Positions 1 through 6,804 of a stretch of DNA of 11,252 nucleotides are shown piece by piece. The position numbers and the translations under genes are program-made. Origin of the DNA: Methanocalculus sp. (GTDB lineage: Archaea; Halobacteriota; Methanomicrobia; Methanomicrobiales; Methanocorpusculaceae). The number at the start of each line of letters is the position of its first letter. Positions within the stretch are counted from its first letter, which is position 1. The stretch covers positions 1-11,252 of the forward strand of contig NZ_JARVGN010000021.1 of NCBI RefSeq assembly GCF_029762515.1, in the 5' to 3' direction. The notes beneath the pieces were generated by a model that was not told where the DNA came from, did not search any database, and worked only from the letters and a program-made list of their open reading frames with translations.

Positions 1-2
1 AG

Positions 3-1181
3 GTTGTCGATGACATCAAATCTTCAGCGTACTCAGTGACACTATCAAGCCCGATTGACTACAGCAGGACAATTCTCTACCCGGAGAAAGATTACTTCAT
101 CATAATCGACAGGCTTGAAGGGAGCGAGTCCTGGATATACAGGAACGTCTTTAGACCGGCGAGTCTCAATATCAATCCCTCTACAGATAGGGATGAAGCC
201 AGTGTTGGTCATGTGAATGGAGAACTTTGGTTTGGTGATATCTCATATGACTGGCTTTCCCTGCCCTATAATGTTGAAACAGCAACCGGAATCATCTCTA
301 ATGATTTCAACTGGCAAACAACGAATCCATATGGAAACGACATCCTTTTCCACCTCTACACAGCACCGGCGTCGGAAATCATCGTATCAAAGCGCGTAGG
401 AAGAGTAGGTGGATATAATGTTGCGAACGAGGTATTCAGTCCCAATATCTACTTCAGGAGTGAACCGATGGAGAACCAGTATCGAGTGGTGGCTCTGTTA
501 TCTCGCTATATAGATGAAGAAGAGAAAAAAGCTGAGGAAATTTCAGTAACAGGGAATGGAAATGCGATAAAAGTGATATCAACTGAATACATTGATTATA
601 CTTATACAGGAAAAGGCCATTCTACATTCGAATCAATTGCCACAGATGCAGATACTGTTTATATGCGAATGATGAACAGTTCTGATGATCTCTCCCTTAC
701 CATGATCGGGGGTACATTCGTGCGAGATGAATCAGGTACATTCTTACAGTCTTCAGAGGAGATTGGATATTTGACACTTCAACAGGAGGAAATGAAAACA
801 CAAATCAATCTGAAAATTTGTTCCGGCGCTACAATAGCACTTCGTATGTATGGATTTCACGTTAATGAGGTTCTGAAAGACGGGGTTTCATTCTCTTACT
901 GGTCACAGGATGAGAACAGTGATGTCCTTATTATTAATTCAGCTCAGGGCGAACACACGTATGAAATACATTATACAGAGGATCATCCCACCCCTACAGT
1001 CACCGGGGACCTCAATAACAATGGGGAGGTCGATATCGGTGATGTCATGATGGTTAGTTATATGGTCGCCGGTCTGATAGAGGAAGATCTAAGTGCAGAC
1101 TTCAATGGAAATGGATATGTCGATGTCGGAGATGCTGCAAAGATAAACAGATTCTTCCTGGGGCTGGTTGAGGAATTATGA
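3..1181 (+). CDS. Heparinase II/III-like secreted protein with C-terminal dockerin (5' partial)
   Basis: The frame is open to the left edge, so only the last 392 residues are visible; the GTG at 36 is internal, not the start. The first ~150 residues, with an Asp-Tyr-Phe-Ile-Ile-Ile-Asp-Arg-Leu stretch near residues 30-37, resemble the beta-sandwich that follows the (alpha/alpha) toroid in heparinase II/III and alginate-lyase-type polysaccharide lyases. More beta-rich sequence follows, then a short Pro/Thr linker and two calcium-loop repeats (DLNNNGEVDIGD, DFNGNGYVDVGD) that form a type I dockerin at about residues 335-392. Dockerins bind cohesins, so the protein is probably exported and tethered to a partner at the cell surface. 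The catalytic residues would lie upstream and cannot be checked. The dockerin call is firm; the lyase family is a motif-level judgement. Confidence 0.72.
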   Translation, partial: VVDDIKSSAYSVTLSSPIDYSRTILYPEKDYFIIIDRLEGSESWIYRNVFRPASLNINPSTDRDEASVGHVNGELWFGDISYDWLSLPYNVETATGIISNDFNWQTTNPYGNDILFHLYTAPASEIIVSKRVGRVGGYNVANEVFSPNIYFRSEPMENQYRVVALLSRYIDEEEKKAEEISVTGNGNAIKVISTEYIDYTYTGKGHSTFESIATDADTVYMRMMNSSDDLSLTMIGGTFVRDESGTFLQSSEEIGYLTLQQEEMKTQINLKICSGATIALRMYGFHVNEVLKDGVSFSYWSQDENSDVLIINSAQGEHTYEIHYTEDHPTPTVTGDLNNNGEVDIGDVMMVSYMVAGLIEEDLSADFNGNGYVDVGDAAKINRFFLGLVEEL

Positions 1182-1216
1182 ATATTCTTGGAATTTTTGG
1201 ATAATAACACAATATA

Positions 1217-1231
1217 TGTCATGACGTGACA
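1217..1231. repeat. Inverted repeat TGTCA-N5-TGACA
   Basis: TGTCATGACGTGACA has perfect 5-base arms around TGACG and contains the 8-base palindrome GTCATGAC. It lies 36 bases after the dockerin gene's stop and 162 bases before the next start. It could be an operator half-site pair or chance; a mirror-ordered repeat lies at 1970-1984. Confidence 0.3.
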
Positions 1232-1392
1232 ATTATACAACATATCCTTGAGGATCATGTCTCAAATACACCCTTTCATATATCTTAATATCCTCACGTG
1301 TCTTCAACAATTAATCGATTCCTTGAATCCTACCCTACATCGAAAACCGGAAAAAATTTCAACTTCAGAAGTACAGCTTAACAGGCTTTCAG

Positions 1393-1815
1393 ATGATTGA
1401 GAATGAGTGCGACGGGGATGTGTACCGCTTATTAAAGGTTGCTGTGATTGTTGCTACAATGCTTGGAGTGCTGACCGTTGCATTTTTTCTAATTTTCGCC
1501 GATGAACCGTATACAGCATTATATCTCATACCTGATCCCTCCCCATACACGATCGATAATGGAAATATTTTCTTTACCTATGGCCTGACCAATTATGAAC
1601 GGGGAAATACGGTATATACACTGGATTTTTATGTTGGCACTGTACTCTATCACACTGAAACATTCTCGATGAGATCGGGTGATAACTTCGAGGGCCAAGG
1701 GATAATCGCACTCCCTATCGATGCCAGTCTTCCGCTTAAGGTAAGATTGGACCTGAAAGCCGACAGCGGGAGCACCGAAAGCGTGCATTTCTGGGTCTGG
1801 GATCAGACAGGTTAA
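1393..1815 (+). CDS. Small membrane-anchored DUF1616-type beta-domain protein
   Basis: The 140-residue protein has a short charged N-terminus, one hydrophobic helix at about residues 14-36, and then a single outward-facing beta domain. The pattern TALYLIPDPSPY, an FTYGLTNYE stretch, a YTLDFYVG strand, an acidic turn and a final HFWVWD strand match the C-terminal domain of archaeal DUF1616 membrane proteins. Those proteins are usually longer and multi-pass; here only one anchor and the domain remain. DUF1616 proteins have no proven function but are common in archaeal exopolysaccharide clusters, so an accessory envelope role is inferred. The ATG at 1393 has no clear ribosome-binding site. A TATA-like stretch (TTTCATATATCTTAATATCC) lies near 1273-1292. 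The gene is isolated between two sizeable gaps. Confidence 0.6.
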   Translation: MIENECDGDVYRLLKVAVIVATMLGVLTVAFFLIFADEPYTALYLIPDPSPYTIDNGNIFFTYGLTNYERGNTVYTLDFYVGTVLYHTETFSMRSGDNFEGQGIIALPIDASLPLKVRLDLKADSGSTESVHFWVWDQTG

Positions 1816-1969
1816 GAGATTTGTATAAGCATGGCATCAAACCTGACTCAGAAGAGTTCCTGATATTTCGGCTATAAAAAATTAAGGAAAACGTTGGGAA
1901 ACCGAAATTCTCTCTGATACATTCTACACAGAATTTAGAAGGCAGGAATCTTGCAACATATGATTTTCA

Positions 1970-1984
1970 TGACATAATGTGTCA
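1970..1984. repeat. Inverted repeat TGACA-N5-TGTCA
   Basis: TGACATAATGTGTCA has perfect 5-base arms and a 5-base spacer. Its arms are those of the repeat at 1217-1231 in the opposite order, so the two bracket the DUF1616-type gene. A regulator site is possible but unproven. Confidence 0.3.
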
Positions 1985-1990
1985 CATTCA

Positions 1991-1997
1991 TTTTTTT
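1991..1997 (+). terminator. T7 tract, possible archaeal terminator
   Basis: A run of seven T residues on the plus strand lies about 175 bases after the stop of the DUF1616-type gene, with no stable hairpin in front. Archaeal polymerase can terminate on T-tracts alone. It is the only T-run of this length in the gap. Confidence 0.25.
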
Positions 1998-2066
1998 ACA
2001 TCAGTAGAATTGACGAGGATCTCGCCGCAAAGATCACATATTTATGGTTCAGAATGGACAAAAACG

Positions 2067-2076
2067 ATTTAAATAG
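2067..2076 (+). promoter_or_regulatory. TATA-like box
   Basis: ATTTAAATAG fits the archaeal box A consensus. The ATGs at 2090 and 2099 lie at the distance expected for a leaderless transcript, but no known gene follows on this strand. It may drive a very small ORF or a transcript antisense to the end of the large membrane gene. Confidence 0.3.
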
Positions 2077-2212
2077 TGATCATAAAGGGATGTTAAAGAT
2101 GGTGATCTTCTTTGGATCGTCTCAACAATATCTATCTAAACTCCTCATCAATCCTTTATTGTGCCCCTTTACTATACATTCGATTGTTTCCGGTAAACCG
2201 ATAGAGCTCTGA

Positions 2213-5200
2213 TCAGAGAATATCGTAGATGAGGTGGTGGAGAGCATAGACCCTGCCTCTCACCTCCATCGTGAAGGCCTGCTTTAAATATCCGGCTTTC
2301 TCGACGGTGACCCTGTAGCTACCACGCGACAATTCAGCTTGCACCTTGCCATTTACATCCGTCTCGAACGGGATGGGGAATCCTTCAAAGGTAACATAGG
2401 CATTACTGATAGGTTTCCCATCTTCTCCGCGGACGGTTATCGACACCTTATGTTCGATTACGTATTCGGGCACGTCAACAATAAATTTCTTCCTCTGGGT
2501 TTCAGGCTCGATCGTTATTGTTCGCGTTTCATGCGGAGCGAAATCGGCAGATGCGTAGATGATGACGGAGTCGCCTGAATTGCGTAAATTCGCAACATTA
2601 CCACCTGTGACCCGATATTCCGCTTCCTCAAGCAAGGGCATTACAACTCTTAACGTCACACCGGAGACTGGTTCAGGGTTGCTGTTCCTAACGTTGATGA
2701 ATGCACTATCCAGCTCATGAGAAGCGGTGAATGAGACCTTTTGCATCTTCCGGTAATGATCTGCGATGGCTTCCGGCGTCGTTGTCGTCAATCCCCTCTT
2801 AATGGCATAGTCAAAGAGATCATTAAACATCCCATTATATTCGGGTTTTTCAATATCCATAGCCCTGAAAACGAAGAGTGCCATGTCGTTGTTCTCTGCG
2901 ACACTATCGATTACTGCCTTCCACTTCTGAAATACACCCTCGGGTTCCTCTGTTGACAAAGATGTACTCGGTGGATTTGATACTGGAAGCATGACAAGAT
3001 CTGTTGCGCTACCCTGATAGGACGCCATCTGGGGATGGCGGAAACCCTCATCCCAGAGAATACCGAGGTAAGGAGGACTAATACTGTCGGTGATTAAATA
3101 GGACACACCTTTATCGGCCTGCATTTTAATTGCCGATAAATCATACCTCGTTGTGTAGATGGAATTTTCTACGATTGCCATAGGGATGACACCATCAGCA
3201 TAGGGGTGCAGTTCGATTCTACGCTGATCTTCCACCCTGCGTCTTGCAGTTCCTTCATCACCGATAGAAATGTACTGTACAAATTTCAAGGATGCACCCG
3301 GTGCAAGTGATCTCAAAGTCTCACGCTTTATTTGTAATAAACAATAGTCATTATATCGTACTGAACCGGAATAAAATAAATCTAAGGGATATGGCGAATC
3401 AGGGAGGTACTCGATATATATCCCCGAGTGGTCATTTTGCAGATAGATACCGTGGAATTTCTCATTAAGATTTGAACCATCTTCCGATGGATATACCCTT
3501 TTCACAATTCGCCCACCGTCACCAAAAAGTACATATTCTGTGATGGGACTGAAGAAACGGGTGGTTTGGGACACCTGCATCCCGGATAAGGCATCCGACC
3601 AATCATTAGAAACTACAGTTTCGCACCGAATGGTATTTTGATAGAAAGAATATGTCACATCAACCGTTCCAATAACGTTCCCAGTTGCATTCTGAAGAAA
3701 ACGTGTGTAAACAATGCTATTTCCATCCACGTTTGCGGAGAATGGTATCTCAAATATATTATGCCCAGTTCTTTCACCATCAGCAGAAGTTGTCGTTATA
3801 AAATCCAATATATGTCCTTCATCAAGGTAATTCGTCTTTTTTGTCCCGATATACGTAATTTGCGGTGAGACGGCACTGAGGGTGATTTTATAGCTGTCCG
3901 ATTCTACAATAAAATCAGATCCACTCTGTAGCATTGTAATATCCTCGCCAATGTATCCCCCATCAATAAACTGTTGAGCAGAAGAAACACTGCGGTATAT
4001 GCCAAAATCTCTGCCAGAATATATCCTGTCAACCGCAGTATTGGCATTGACATGCATCTCCGATTGATCTCCTCCAAGATTTGCAGCGATTTTATCAGAA
4101 ATGAGGATGTATTTAATTCCCAAGTTTGAAGAAAGTTTCTGGGCTGCCTGTTCGCTACCTCCAAAATAACAGTTTCTTAACAGATTCTGGTAGTTTTTTA
4201 ACTCACCACCGTAGCTCAGATGATATATATCATTCTTTTCAGTAAAGATGGGCGTTGTTCGCAACCCATAGCCCGAAACACCCTCATCAAAGTTGCCAAT
4301 ATTACTCAGCCATTTCATACCATCAATAACATGATCCTCCCCTGTTGTTCGTGGCTGATAGTATGAAGTCCCTAAAGCAGGAATTACAATAAAGGATGCA
4401 AACAGCAATACAAGCATTATCCCGAGAATCCATTCGCCAGTGCGGGATTCCTTCTCTCGGGTCTTTTTAAACCAGGATATCAAATAATCGGTGCCGAAAA
4501 CCGCCGCTATTGGGATAATAATGACGAGATAGGAAATGTTTCTTAATGCACCTGTACTAATGGAGATGTCTTCTAAACTCCGCTGGAATTCAGGAAAGAT
4601 ACAAACCGCCAGAGCAGCGACCATTAAACTCTTGCCTTTTGCATCAAGACGGAAAAAGCCGAAACATGAAAGCAGCACATGAATAGGGCCTAACCATATG
4701 GGAATTGATGCAAGGCCCTTTGACAGATTTGTAGGAAGAACTGCAATCTGGTAAAGACTTCCAGAGGGAACAACATGTTTTGTAACTCTTCTATGTACAA
4801 ACATGCATATCAGGCACAGCGAATATATCAGGGCTGACAAGAGAATTACATATGTGAATTGAGCCTCAACAAATAGATTTGTATATAATATACTACTCAG
4901 ATCGGCAGCAAATGGAATATAAAGATTATTTGTAAGAAAATTGCCCGGCGTAAGAAACATAGTTGCTTTATCAATATACTGAGGATGTATGTAAGGAAAG
5001 GCTAAAACGGCAATTACATATACAAACAGCATAGTTACTGACAGGAGAAACATCGGTTTTGAGAACTTACCCCAGATCAAACTATATAGAATCAGGAACG
5101 CAAGCGATAAGGAGATCAGAAAAATAAAGGTTCCTGTATGCATAATCGTGATTATAAATACGCTCACAATCATCATTATTGCAAATTTCCAATCGAATTT

Positions 5201-5779
5201 TTCTCCCAATGCGCAATAGAGAGACATTAGCACAAAAGGCAATACTGTGGACGACGGTCGGAAATTGACGGCAATTAGTGCGATTGTCGGCATGGAAAGA
5301 AGAAAAAGAAGTGCTAGTAGTTTCTGCGTCTTTGTTTTTAAGAATATGTCCGAATATAAATAGAAGGTCATAAGCAGAATAAAAATGGATATCAGGCCGT
5401 AGAGGTACGATGCAGTATGCGGATCCGCTCCAATGATTTTGGCTATTGTCCCACCTAAGAGCCATAAGGCAAATGGATATGTATAAGGTGCATTCGGATC
5501 ATCAGGGTTGGATACCATCCCACTGACGCTCTGATAAAATTCCGCCAGCGAATCCGATAGGCACATCTGGTTACTGTGGAAGAGATGCGTGTATTCGTCA
5601 GTACCGAACAATTGTCCATATGAAAGTGTTGGAACAATAAACCCGATAATCACGACAATAAATAAGAAAAGGAAAATTAAATTGTAGCTGCTCTTCTTAT
5701 CAAGCCCTAACAGTGAGATTCCATCTTTAATTTTATTAAAAAGAACCTGCTTTACATTCATGTATTTCCGTCCATGCAA
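2213..5779 (-). CDS. Large GT-C-like membrane protein fused to exported beta domains and a CarboxypepD_reg-like C-terminus
   Basis: The 1188-residue protein is in two halves. Residues ~35-470 hold roughly 12-13 hydrophobic helices; the first outer loop has an acidic GTDEYTHL motif (Asp61, Glu62), as in GT-C-fold glycosyltransferases that use lipid-linked donors. After helix ~449-470 the chain stays outside. Residues ~480-600 resemble the small soluble domain after many archaeal GT-C-like membrane regions (LGIKYILIS, FGIYRS). Residues ~628-845 are beta-rich. Residues ~850-1015, with GFRHPQM (912-918), LPVS (931-934) and W953, recall the second half of NodB-type polysaccharide deacetylases, but I see no Asp-Asp catalytic motif. 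A beta sandwich (~1016-1095) and a carboxypeptidase-regulatory/PEGA-like domain (~1110-1175; GKPISNAYVTFEG, GSYRVTVEKAGY) end it. A start at Met7 (5761) is also possible. A role in glycan transfer or processing outside the membrane is inferred. Confidence 0.65.
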   Translation of the reverse strand: MHGRKYMNVKQVLFNKIKDGISLLGLDKKSSYNLIFLFLFIVVIIGFIVPTLSYGQLFGTDEYTHLFHSNQMCLSDSLAEFYQSVSGMVSNPDDPNAPYTYPFALWLLGGTIAKIIGADPHTASYLYGLISIFILLMTFYLYSDIFLKTKTQKLLALLFLLSMPTIALIAVNFRPSSTVLPFVLMSLYCALGEKFDWKFAIMMIVSVFIITIMHTGTFIFLISLSLAFLILYSLIWGKFSKPMFLLSVTMLFVYVIAVLAFPYIHPQYIDKATMFLTPGNFLTNNLYIPFAADLSSILYTNLFVEAQFTYVILLSALIYSLCLICMFVHRRVTKHVVPSGSLYQIAVLPTNLSKGLASIPIWLGPIHVLLSCFGFFRLDAKGKSLMVAALAVCIFPEFQRSLEDISISTGALRNISYLVIIIPIAAVFGTDYLISWFKKTREKESRTGEWILGIMLVLLFASFIVIPALGTSYYQPRTTGEDHVIDGMKWLSNIGNFDEGVSGYGLRTTPIFTEKNDIYHLSYGGELKNYQNLLRNCYFGGSEQAAQKLSSNLGIKYILISDKIAANLGGDQSEMHVNANTAVDRIYSGRDFGIYRSVSSAQQFIDGGYIGEDITMLQSGSDFIVESDSYKITLSAVSPQITYIGTKKTNYLDEGHILDFITTTSADGERTGHNIFEIPFSANVDGNSIVYTRFLQNATGNVIGTVDVTYSFYQNTIRCETVVSNDWSDALSGMQVSQTTRFFSPITEYVLFGDGGRIVKRVYPSEDGSNLNEKFHGIYLQNDHSGIYIEYLPDSPYPLDLFYSGSVRYNDYCLLQIKRETLRSLAPGASLKFVQYISIGDEGTARRRVEDQRRIELHPYADGVIPMAIVENSIYTTRYDLSAIKMQADKGVSYLITDSISPPYLGILWDEGFRHPQMASYQGSATDLVMLPVSNPPSTSLSTEEPEGVFQKWKAVIDSVAENNDMALFVFRAMDIEKPEYNGMFNDLFDYAIKRGLTTTTPEAIADHYRKMQKVSFTASHELDSAFINVRNSNPEPVSGVTLRVVMPLLEEAEYRVTGGNVANLRNSGDSVIIYASADFAPHETRTITIEPETQRKKFIVDVPEYVIEHKVSITVRGEDGKPISNAYVTFEGFPIPFETDVNGKVQAELSRGSYRVTVEKAGYLKQAFTMEVRGRVYALHHLIYDIL

Positions 5780-5807
5780 TTAAATAAATCAATCGCACCA
5801 GAATGCT

Positions 5808-5818
5808 TCATTTAAGTA
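5808..5818 (-). promoter_or_regulatory. TATA-like element upstream of the large membrane gene
   Basis: On the minus strand TACTTAAATGA lies about 30-39 bases before the ATG at 5779 and about 47-57 before Met7. Either start would give a short or near-leaderless transcript. No ribosome-binding site is evident at either ATG. Confidence 0.3.
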
Positions 5819-6106
5819 CTTATATTAACATAAATAATCCTTCTTATTGATAACTACTATCTTTTAAGCTTGAAGAGGATCTTTGAGAATGGCTTCAGGA
5901 TTCCAAAAATCAATGTATAATTATATATTGGCGAGATCCCACCAAACATACTTATGGAGATACTTTAAACCAACAGTATACCGGGATTGATTAATTAAAG
6001 ATGAAATAGATCGTGGGAATTTTGCTAAGGGGTAGATAACGTAACAAAATATAAGAATAAACAATATGACGTTGAACAAATTTTATTAAAATCCGGGCTC
6101 CAATGC

Positions 6107-6124
6107 TTTAAAGATATATTTAAG
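6107..6124 (+). promoter_or_regulatory. TATA box of the acetyltransferase gene
   Basis: TTTAAAGATATATTTAAG contains a good archaeal box A. The ATATATTTAA core is about 45-54 bases before the ATG at 6168, which predicts a transcript start near 6144 and a leader of about 24 bases. Confidence 0.45.
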
Positions 6125-6167
6125 TCTAATCTGAGATTGATTCATTTAATTACAATGATGTGGTCAT

Positions 6168-6674
6168 ATGGAAATAACTCAGAATATCATTAAGAAATGG
6201 TCAGATTTCTCCCTCTCGCTATTGCATATCCTTGCCATGTTAATGCCTTTTGGCAGGATTAAAAGAGAATTGTACCGATTGAGGGGCACGTTTATTGGAA
6301 AAAATGTAGATATTGCACAATTCGTTTTTATTGAGGATTCATCCCCTTCATTAATTCATATTGAGGATTATGTTGATATTGGCCCAAAAGTAACGATTGT
6401 TACCCATGACTCGAGCTTACATTGTGTTGATCCAAAAATCCCAATCCAATATAAAAAAGTATTGATTAAAAAAAACGCATATATTGGAGCTGGCGCTACA
6501 ATCCTTCCTGGAGTTACAATCGGCGAATATTCGATTGTGGCAGCCGGAGCTGTCGTCACGAACGACGTTCCCCCTTTCACTATTTTTGCAGGCGTTCCAG
6601 CTAGAAAGATCGGAACGGTTCAAGAAAAAATAGCAAAATACGATGCAACGTATGAATCGCCCAAATATGTATAA
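6168..6674 (+). CDS. Hexapeptide-repeat O-acetyltransferase (maltose/chloramphenicol acetyltransferase-like)
   Basis: The 168-residue protein probably transfers acetyl groups from acetyl-CoA to a sugar hydroxyl in the cytoplasm, decorating a glycan precursor. An amphipathic helical N-terminus (~1-38) is followed by left-handed beta-helix repeats of the form [IV]-G-x-x-[VA]: FIGKNV, DIGPKV, YIGAGA, ILPGVTIGEY and IVAAGAVVTNDV. His80 in VTHDSS occupies the usual catalytic position on the loop between coils, and AGVPARKIG (141-149) is the family's standard closing motif. Length is typical. The sugar acceptor cannot be predicted. The gene stands alone on the plus strand with its own promoter, converging on the asparagine-synthetase-like gene 130 bases downstream. 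It is AT-rich like the next two genes and unlike the dockerin gene. Confidence 0.9.
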   Translation: MEITQNIIKKWSDFSLSLLHILAMLMPFGRIKRELYRLRGTFIGKNVDIAQFVFIEDSSPSLIHIEDYVDIGPKVTIVTHDSSLHCVDPKIPIQYKKVLIKKNAYIGAGATILPGVTIGEYSIVAAGAVVTNDVPPFTIFAGVPARKIGTVQEKIAKYDATYESPKYV

Positions 6675-6786
6675 AATGAAAAATACATCTCACTTACTAT
6701 AATATAATCAATACAAAAATTGAATACAGGATTGTGATCATGCCGATAAAAGGGAATCTCGGATATTCTGTATCTTCAACATTAAG

Positions 6787-6796
6787 CACAATTGTG
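6787..6796. repeat. Perfect 10-base palindrome CACAATTGTG
   Basis: The palindrome lies 8 bases beyond the 3' end of the minus-strand asparagine-synthetase-like gene, between convergent genes. The related string CAATTGTGATTT occurs here (6789-6800) and again at 8587-8598, bracketing that gene. It may be a protein site or chance; the stem is too weak for a good terminator. Confidence 0.2.
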
Positions 6797-6804
6797 ATTT
6801 ATTA

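Larger units (their letters stand above)
1816..2212. other. 397-base gap with promoter-like box, T-tract and a possible 40-codon ORF
   Basis: This stretch separates two convergent genes. It contains a 7-base inverted repeat (ATTTCGG 1865-1871, CCGAAAT 1902-1908), the palindrome at 1970-1984, a T7 tract at 1991-1997, and a strong TATA-like box (ATTTAAATAG, 2067-2076) on the plus strand. ATG codons at 2090 and 2099 lie about 20-30 bases after that box and open a frame of 40 codons ending in TGA at 2210-2212. The predicted peptide matches nothing I recognise. No established gene is evident here. Confidence 0.5.
5780..6167. other. 388-base AT-rich gap between divergent genes, with gene-like broken frames
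   Basis: The gap carries the promoters of the large membrane gene (minus) and the acetyltransferase (plus). On the minus strand three overlapping open stretches in different frames read like pieces of one protein: 6107-5994 (38 codons, includes YILLRYLPLSKIPT), 6082-5924 (53 codons, includes RYTVGLKYLHKYVWWDL) and 5949-5857 (30 codons from an ATG, ending in a basic tail, ILKPFSKILFKLKR). This could be a frameshifted remnant of a locus gene, but AT-rich DNA produces such hydrophobic frames by chance and none matches a family I know. Confidence 0.3.

Noticed and set aside
1058..1258. 66-residue minus-strand frame across the dockerin
   Set aside because: It is antisense to the strongly patterned dockerin repeats and has no family features or promoter.
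3904..4164. 86-residue minus-strand frame within the large membrane gene
   Set aside because: It is an alternate frame of the 1188-residue gene, whose own frame carries coherent domains.
6368..6623. Two minus-strand frames opposite the acetyltransferase
   Set aside because: They are antisense to the hexapeptide repeats, whose periodicity explains the lack of stops.
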